A stretch of DNA of 8,570 bases from Pyramidobacter sp. GTDB taxonomy: Bacteria > Synergistota > Synergistia > Synergistales > Dethiosulfovibrionaceae. Numbering within the stretch: the first letter of the stretch is position 1; each line of letters begins with the position of its first letter. Below the pieces are notes generated by a model that was not told the DNA's origin, ran no database searches, and saw nothing but the letters and a program-made list of their open reading frames with translations. Shown in pieces: positions 4,479 through 8,570 of the stretch. The DNA lies in contig JAEEUD010000065.1 in the NCBI GenBank assembly GCA_016286835.1, positions 1 through 8,570 of the forward strand, read 5' to 3'. Both the position numbers and the translations under genes were made by a program.

Positions 4479-6323
4479 TTATGATTTCGTGTACGCCTCG
4501 CCAAGTCGATGGAACCAGTCGATAAAACGCTGTTTCAGGCCGCGGTTGGGCTTTTTCACGGCGGGGCTTGTTTTATCCGAAGACACAGGCGTTTTTGTCG
4601 TCACCGGCGCTTCCGTCCCTGCCATTCTGGGAACGACGGGACGCCCCTGAGCGAGACGATCAAGGATCAGCAACGACAGCAGGATCTCCACAAGTTTTTT
4701 ATTCGGGCCGGTCAGAGAGGCGGCCAGTTCATCCCCCGCAAACAGCCCGACAGCATAAACGGGAATGCTCTTTGAGCCGCCGCAGGGAAGGGATATTTTC
4801 ATATGCGACAGTCCCGCGCTTTTCATCTGATCGCCGACGAGCAGATCGGGACGCGGCGGGATCTCAGGCTTTTTGGTTTTGGCGGGGATGTTCAGGCGTT
4901 TCAGCACGACCGGCCACATCCGCGTCTGAGTGACGGCGCGGACAAGTGCGTACAGTCGGGCCAGCGCCTCGGTCGAAGCGGCCGCTTCGGTCAGGCTGGT
5001 TCCCGTGCCTACGCTCAGGCGGCACGAATAAAGATCGTCGCCTTCGGCGCGCGGCAGAGGCTCGAACTTTATCTCGCGGCCGCGATTTTTGCGCAGCTCG
5101 GCGCAAAATATGCTTTCAAGCCTCGTTCCAAGATCCTCAATATCGCTCCGCAGCCATGCGGCACGCCCCTGTTCTTCTGCGGTCAGCACCTGTACGACGC
5201 GCCAGGCGGCGTTTTCCTCGGCTCTTTCTCTGTCTTCCGCTGTCGCCGCAACGATCATCTCTTTGTTGAGATACAAAGCGGAAACGCACTTTGGCTGGCG
5301 CGTCTTCTGCGACACAGGCATATCGACGTAACGAGGCTCGCCGAGATCCAGACCGTGACACAGCTTGCGCAGCCGCTCTTTTACGTCGGCCGGCACGGCG
5401 GTCGGAGCATATGCCGGGTTCGTTTTCGCCGCAACAGAAGGCGCATCTGGCGACACCTGCACGGACGTTTTGCTCTGGCTCGACAGTGATGCTTTCGGCA
5501 CGGACTTTTTTTTCGCGGCTTCTTTTTCGGCGTCGCTCAGGCTGACGACGCCCGCACTGCGCGAAGCTTTGATACGGCCGGAAAGGACGCGGCGGAAGTG
5601 TGCGCGCTGCACGGCGGCGCGCTTCTGCTGCTCGGCGGCGGACACGCGGTTCAGCCGTCCGAGCGCGTCGCGCGCGGCGTTCCGCTCGGAACTGATCTGA
5701 TCCTTTCCGAGCCCCGTGCCGGCTTCTTTCCCCCCGAGCGTGACGGTGGTCTCAAAGATGCGGCCACCGTTGGCGAAACGGCGCACGGTCTTGAACTTCG
5801 GCGCTCCCAGCTTCTCAAACTCGCAGTCGCGCTCAAGATGACGCCGCGCGTCGAATCCCGTGCCCTGATCGGGATAATCGGCAAAGCTCTGCAAAAAGCT
5901 CTTCACAGCTTCCAGCCCGCCGTCGAGGAACAGCGCGCCCGCCACGGCCTCAACGCTGTCCTCCACCATCGCTGCCGTGATGAGGACGTTCTCCCCGGCC
6001 GAGATCATGCGGTCAAAACCAGCTTCGTAGCCCCAGGCCGAGAGATTTTGCCCGCACACCAGTTTCGAGCGCTCTATGGTCATGAATCCTTCGTCGGCCT
6101 CGGGGTATTCGCCGTAGAGCGCCGCCCCCACGAGCAGGCTGATCGCGGCGTCACCAAGGAATTCCAGACGTTCGTTGTTCTGGCTGGGCGCCTGCGAACT
6201 TTCGTTCGACCTCTGAACGAACGCCAGATACAGCAGCTCGGGATTGTTAAACTGGTATCCGATCCGTTTCTGAAAACTGACGGTCCTCTGCAGAAATTCA
6301 TGTGATAAATTGATTTCACTCAT
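4479..6323 (-). CDS. Large RNase III-family protein with one clear and three degenerate dsRNA-binding-like segments
   Basis: RNase III enzymes cut double-stranded RNA in rRNA processing and mRNA turnover. I start this 614-residue protein at ATG 6323, eight bases after AGGAGG; a GTG three codons upstream overlaps that binding site. Residues 10-150 are the catalytic domain, with NERLEFLGDA (50-59) and EDSVEAVAGALFLDGG (121-136). All metal-binding acids appear present (E51, E54, D58, D122, E125), so it should be active. Residues about 157-226 form a dsRNA-binding domain (APKFKTVRRF, FETTVTLGGKEAGTGLG, NAARDAL), although its SKKxAE motif is altered. After a basic, Ser/Ala-rich linker come three weaker look-alikes at about 313-380, 398-464 and 492-557, each with strands followed by an Ala/Leu-rich helix. 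The tail is basic (KKPNRGLKQRF). Ordinary RNase III has about 230 residues. The gene has its own promoter and terminator and is not beside the usual acpP neighbour. Whether it is the only RNase III in the cell cannot be seen here. Confidence 0.88.
   Translation of the reverse strand: MSEINLSHEFLQRTVSFQKRIGYQFNNPELLYLAFVQRSNESSQAPSQNNERLEFLGDAAISLLVGAALYGEYPEADEGFMTIERSKLVCGQNLSAWGYEAGFDRMISAGENVLITAAMVEDSVEAVAGALFLDGGLEAVKSFLQSFADYPDQGTGFDARRHLERDCEFEKLGAPKFKTVRRFANGGRIFETTVTLGGKEAGTGLGKDQISSERNAARDALGRLNRVSAAEQQKRAAVQRAHFRRVLSGRIKASRSAGVVSLSDAEKEAAKKKSVPKASLSSQSKTSVQVSPDAPSVAAKTNPAYAPTAVPADVKERLRKLCHGLDLGEPRYVDMPVSQKTRQPKCVSALYLNKEMIVAATAEDRERAEENAAWRVVQVLTAEEQGRAAWLRSDIEDLGTRLESIFCAELRKNRGREIKFEPLPRAEGDDLYSCRLSVGTGTSLTEAAASTEALARLYALVRAVTQTRMWPVVLKRLNIPAKTKKPEIPPRPDLLVGDQMKSAGLSHMKISLPCGGSKSIPVYAVGLFAGDELAASLTGPNKKLVEILLSLLILDRLAQGRPVVPRMAGTEAPVTTKTPVSSDKTSPAVKKPNRGLKQRFIDWFHRLGEAYTKS
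4641..5387 (-). repeat. Three degenerate dsRBD-like segments in the C-terminal half of the RNase III-like protein
   Basis: Segments at residues about 313-380, 398-464 and 492-557 share a layout: an opening helix (DVKERLRKLCHGL; LGTRLESIFCAEL; PDLLVGDQMKSAG), two to three strands (CVSALYLNKEMIVAAT; LYSCRLSVGTGTSL; PVYAVGLFAGDELAASL) and a closing helix (AEENAAWRVVQVL; ASTEALARLYALV; NKKLVEILLSLLILDRL). This is the order of a dsRBD, but RNA-contacting residues are mostly missing except NKK in the last. I judge this from pattern and predicted secondary structure only; they could instead be unrelated alpha-beta domains. Confidence 0.45.
5643..5852 (-). other. First double-stranded-RNA-binding domain of the RNase III-like protein
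   Basis: Residues 157-226 follow the dsRBD plan: a helix (DARRHLERDCEFEKLG), three strands (APKFKTVRRF, RIFETTVTLGG, KEAGTGLG) and a last helix (SERNAARDALGRLN). The usual lysine-rich SKKxAE loop at the start of the last helix reads GKDQISSE, two residues longer and less basic. It occupies the position of the single dsRBD of ordinary RNase III. Confidence 0.75.
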
Positions 6324-6350
6324 TTCACTCACCTCCTTCCGTCGTCTTCA

Positions 6351-6373
6351 GACCGCACGATCCGCGTGCGGTC
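6351..6373 (-). promoter_or_regulatory. Perfect 9-bp hairpin in the leader of the RNase III-like gene
   Basis: GACCGCACG and CGTGCGGTC pair perfectly around five bases. The hairpin starts within a few bases of the predicted transcription start and lies 13 bases upstream of the AGGAGG. It has no following T tract, so it is not a terminator. A 5' stem-loop or an operator are the two readings. Confidence 0.6.
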
Positions 6374-6383
6374 ATGCCGGTTC

Positions 6384-6414
6384 ATTCTACCATACCCGCG
6401 CCGATTTTTGTCCA
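6384..6414 (-). promoter_or_regulatory. Extended -10 promoter of the RNase III-like gene
   Basis: On the minus strand, TAGAAT (6384-6389) is preceded by TG plus one base (TGGTAGAAT). TGGACA (6409-6414) lies 19 bases upstream and matches the -35 consensus TTGACA at five of six positions. The promoter directly follows the aspS terminator. Spacing and extended -10 are the same as in the promoter at 4397-4427. The predicted leader is about 55 bases. Confidence 0.75.
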
Positions 6415-6415
6415 G

Positions 6416-6456
6416 AAAAAAGGGCGCGCCGCGCTCGCAACGGAGCATGGTGCGCC
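6416..6456 (-). terminator. Terminator after aspS
   Basis: A 14-position stem pairs the complements of 6443-6456 and 6423-6436 around a six-base loop. It has two A-C mismatches and one G-U pair. The minus-strand transcript then runs into six U residues (complement of 6416-6421). It lies 15 bases past the aspS stop, so it ends the hisS-aspS unit and separates it from the RNase III-like gene. Confidence 0.85.
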
Positions 6457-6471
6457 TTTGAAACGCTTTGC

Positions 6472-8274
6472 TTATCCTTTGACGACGAACGATCTGACGG
6501 AGATGCCCAGCTCGTCGAGCTGCTTCTGCTCCACGACCGACGGAGCTTCCGTCATCAGATCCTGCGCCTTGGCCGTCTTGGGGAAGGCCATCACCTCGCG
6601 GATGCCCTTGCAGCCGCACATCAGCATGCAAAGACGGTCGAAGCCGATCGCCAGTCCGCCGTGAGGCGGCGTGCCGTAGCGCAGAGCCTCCAGGAAGAAG
6701 CCGAAACGCTGTTTCTGATCTTCCGGCGAGAAGTGCAGGCACTTGAAGATTTTCTCCTGAACTTCCTCGTCGTGGATTCGGATCGATCCGCCGCCCAGCT
6801 CGATACCGTTGAGCACGAGGTCGTAGGTGCGCGAACCGCAGGAAGCGGGATCACTCTCCAGCTTGTCGAGTTCGTCGGAGTTGGGAGCCGTGAACGGATG
6901 GTGCGTCGCAACCCAGCGCTCTTCGTCGGGGCTCCACTCGAGCAGCGGGAAGTTCGTCACCCAGAGGAATTCCCAGCCCTCGTTCACAAGGCCGTGGGCC
7001 TTGGCGATGTCAAGACGCAGCTGGCCCAGCACCGTGGAGACCATCATGACGTTGGCGTTGGCGATCAGGAAGATCGCGTCGCCGTCTTTCGCTCCGGCCA
7101 TCTCCAGGAACATCGCCTTGTGCTCGTCGTCAAGGTACTTGGCCAGCGGGCCTTTGAGAACGCCTTCCTTGATCTGGAAGAAAGCCACATCGGGCGCGCC
7201 GAGTTTTTTGCCCTCGGCCGAGACGTCCTCGCACTGCTTGCGTGACCATTTCGCGCCGCCGGGAACGGCAATCACGCGGACCACGCCGCCGGCTTCGACG
7301 CACGATGCGATCGGAGCAAACGACGTGCCGCGGAACGCCTCGGTCACGTCACGGATCTCGAACGGGATGCGCAGATCTGGCTTGTCGCTGCCGAAACGGG
7401 CCATCGCCTCTTTGTACTCCATGTGACGGAACGGCGCTTTGATCTCCACGCCGAGGATCTTCTTCCACAGGCCGACGACATAGCCTTCAAGCAGTGCATA
7501 CACGTCTTCCTCGGTGACAAAGCTCATCTCCAGGTCGACCTGCGTGAACTCCGGCTGACGGTCAGCACGAAGGTCTTCGTCGCGGAAGCACTTGGCGATC
7601 TGATAATAGCGGTCCATGCCGGAGATCATCAGAATCTGCTTGAGCAACTGCGGCGACTGGGGCAGCGCGTAGAACGAGCCGGGCGTGACGCGCGAAGGGA
7701 CAAGATAGTCGCGCGCGCCTTCGGGCGTGCTGCGCATCAAAATCGGCGTTTCCACCTCGGTGAAGCCGTTATCGTTCAGATAGGCACGCGTGTACTGCGC
7801 GATTTCGTGACGCACGCGCAGATTGTTCTGCATCTTTTCGCGGCGCAGGTCAAGGAAGCGGTACTTGAGACGCAGGTTCTCGTCCACCGCGTCGGTGTCT
7901 TCACCGATCTCAAACGGCGGCAGATTGGCGGCAGAAAGCAGCAGAAAATCGCTGGCCACCACTTCCCACTGGCCGGTCTTCACGTTCGGGTTGAACTGAT
8001 GATCGGGACGCTCGCGGACTGTTCCCTTCACGGCGATCACATACTCGCTGCGAAGCGCACCCGCATCCGCGTGCATCTCCGCATCACGTTCCGGCTCAAA
8101 AACCACCTGCACGATGCCTGTCTTGTCCCACAGCTCGGCAAAGATCACTCCGCCATGGTCGCGACGGTTGCGCATCCAGCCGTTGAGCACGATCTCGCGC
8201 CCTTCGCAGGATTTATCGACTTCACCGCACTTGACGGTCCTTTTCCAGCTTGAATCAAAAACTCCCTTGCGCAT
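6472..8274 (-). CDS. aspS: Aspartyl-tRNA synthetase
   Basis: AspRS charges tRNA-Asp with aspartate using ATP and is a class II synthetase. The 600-residue length fits the bacterial type, which carries an inserted GAD domain. The N-terminal anticodon-binding OB fold is seen at residues 28-66 (VLNGWMRNRRDHGGVIFAEL). The catalytic domain has TPEGARDYLVPSR (about 193-205), motif 2 as CFRDEDLRADRQPEFTQVD (239-257), ELGGGSIRIH, and motif 3 GLAIGFDRL (540-548). His40 in RRDHGG is the residue type found in non-discriminating AspRS, which also charges tRNA-Asn with Asp; discriminating enzymes such as that of E. coli have Leu. The segment FNPNVKTGQWEV also looks like the non-discriminating group. ATG 8274 follows AAGGTGG (8284-8290) by nine bases. 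It lies 53 bases after hisS, probably in the same transcript. Identity is certain; tRNA specificity is inference. Confidence 0.98.
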   Translation of the reverse strand: MRKGVFDSSWKRTVKCGEVDKSCEGREIVLNGWMRNRRDHGGVIFAELWDKTGIVQVVFEPERDAEMHADAGALRSEYVIAVKGTVRERPDHQFNPNVKTGQWEVVASDFLLLSAANLPPFEIGEDTDAVDENLRLKYRFLDLRREKMQNNLRVRHEIAQYTRAYLNDNGFTEVETPILMRSTPEGARDYLVPSRVTPGSFYALPQSPQLLKQILMISGMDRYYQIAKCFRDEDLRADRQPEFTQVDLEMSFVTEEDVYALLEGYVVGLWKKILGVEIKAPFRHMEYKEAMARFGSDKPDLRIPFEIRDVTEAFRGTSFAPIASCVEAGGVVRVIAVPGGAKWSRKQCEDVSAEGKKLGAPDVAFFQIKEGVLKGPLAKYLDDEHKAMFLEMAGAKDGDAIFLIANANVMMVSTVLGQLRLDIAKAHGLVNEGWEFLWVTNFPLLEWSPDEERWVATHHPFTAPNSDELDKLESDPASCGSRTYDLVLNGIELGGGSIRIHDEEVQEKIFKCLHFSPEDQKQRFGFFLEALRYGTPPHGGLAIGFDRLCMLMCGCKGIREVMAFPKTAKAQDLMTEAPSVVEQKQLDELGISVRSFVVKG

Positions 8275-8303
8275 TGAATAAAACCACCTTACTGAAATCT
8301 AAA

Positions 8304-8324
8304 AGGCGCGCGGATCAGGCGCCT
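8304..8324 (-). promoter_or_regulatory. Small hairpin between hisS and aspS
   Basis: AGGCGC and GCGCCT form a 6-bp GC-rich stem around a nine-base loop. In the minus-strand transcript it is followed by only a short U run (UUUU counting the stem's last base). It could be a weak terminator lowering aspS relative to hisS, or an RNA-processing or stability element. No promoter is convincing in the 53-base gap. Confidence 0.4.
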
Positions 8325-8327
8325 ATT

Positions 8328-8570
8328 TTACTGACGTGCAGCCAGCTCGGCCACGCGTGCGCAAACCTGATCGAACGGGACTTCCGTCTGCTCGGCCTTC
8401 GTCAGATCGCGCACGGCCACGACACCGCGGGCGACTTCGTCGCCGCCGAGGATGCAGGCAGCCGCCGCGCCGCTGGCAACGGCGGTCTTCATCTGCGCTT
8501 TCATACCGCGCCCGGCGTAGTCCATGTCGGCCCTCAGTCCGGCACGACGGAGGCCGTACATCAGCTCCAT
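8328..8570 (-). CDS. hisS: Histidyl-tRNA synthetase, C-terminal part (gene runs off the window)
   Basis: The visible 80 residues are the C-terminal anticodon-binding domain of HisRS, which recognises tRNA-His. Matching family features are LRRAGLRADMDYAGRGMKAQ, followed by MKTAVASGAAAACILGGDE, then VVAVRDL and EQTEVPFDQV before the end. The whole enzyme usually has about 420 residues, so the catalytic domain lies upstream, beyond position 8570. The Met at the window edge is just an internal codon. It is followed by aspS on the same strand; hisS-aspS is a common bacterial pair. Confidence 0.93.
   Translation of the reverse strand: MELMYGLRRAGLRADMDYAGRGMKAQMKTAVASGAAAACILGGDEVARGVVAVRDLTKAEQTEVPFDQVCARVAELAARQ

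Noticed and set aside
4479..6323. Reading the RNase III-like gene and the membrane SH3 gene as one two-gene system
   Set aside because: They are separated by a strong terminator and a separate promoter, and nothing in the proteins points to a joint function. Shared strand and neighbourhood are not enough.
6324..6332. GTG start three codons upstream for the RNase III-like gene
   Set aside because: The GTG is part of the AGGAGGTG binding site itself, so the ATG at 6323 with eight-base spacing is the better start.
6310..7245. 311-residue plus-strand open frame opposite aspS and the start of the RNase III-like gene
   Set aside because: It crosses a terminator and a promoter of the other strand and runs antisense to the well-conserved AspRS. 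No recognisable motif is present.
7423..8253. 276-residue plus-strand open frame opposite aspS
   Set aside because: It is antisense to the conserved N-terminal and catalytic parts of AspRS. There is no start signal, and its composition is typical of a shadow frame.
1..8570. CRISPR array, tRNA or rRNA gene, insertion sequence, phage attachment site
   Set aside because: No direct-repeat array, cloverleaf, transposase or flanking inverted repeats were seen. The region reads as ordinary chromosome.

Overview
The window looks like chromosome from a GC-rich diderm bacterium. My best guess is the phylum Synergistota (a Pyramidobacter-like organism). That is an inference from GC content, from the khpA-rimM-trmD-rplS gene order, and from a TrmD carrying an extra C-terminal methyltransferase domain; no database search supports it.

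Left part, plus strand (1-2340): a translation operon, khpA (5' end cut off) - rimM - trmD - rplS. The genes are tightly packed: rimM and trmD overlap at GTGA, and rplS has its own strong ribosome binding site. The operon ends in a strong hairpin flanked by A8 and T8, which could stop transcription from both sides. RimM assists 30S maturation, TrmD makes m1G37 in tRNA, and L19 sits at the subunit interface.

Middle part, minus strand (2370-6421): two separately transcribed genes of uncommon build. The first (4479-6323) encodes a 614-residue protein with an intact RNase III catalytic domain, followed by one clear and three degenerate double-stranded-RNA-binding-like segments. Ordinary RNase III is about 230 residues with one such domain. 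The second (2427-4334) encodes a 635-residue membrane protein made of three homologous four-helix modules, one further membrane helix, a coiled coil with exact heptad phasing, and a C-terminal bacterial SH3 domain predicted to lie outside the cytoplasm. Each gene has its own extended -10 promoter directly after the terminator of the gene before it, and an inverted repeat at or just after the predicted transcription start.

Right part, minus strand (6416-8570): the 3' end of hisS followed by aspS, a common aminoacyl-tRNA synthetase pair, ending in a terminator. The AspRS carries a histidine seen in non-discriminating enzymes, so the cell may make Asn-tRNA by amidation.

I see no rRNA, tRNA, CRISPR array, insertion sequence or prophage. 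The most unusual items are the RNase III with extra RNA-binding-like segments, the triplicated membrane protein, and the divergent second SPOUT domain on TrmD. There is no evidence that these form one system; each stands alone in its regulation.
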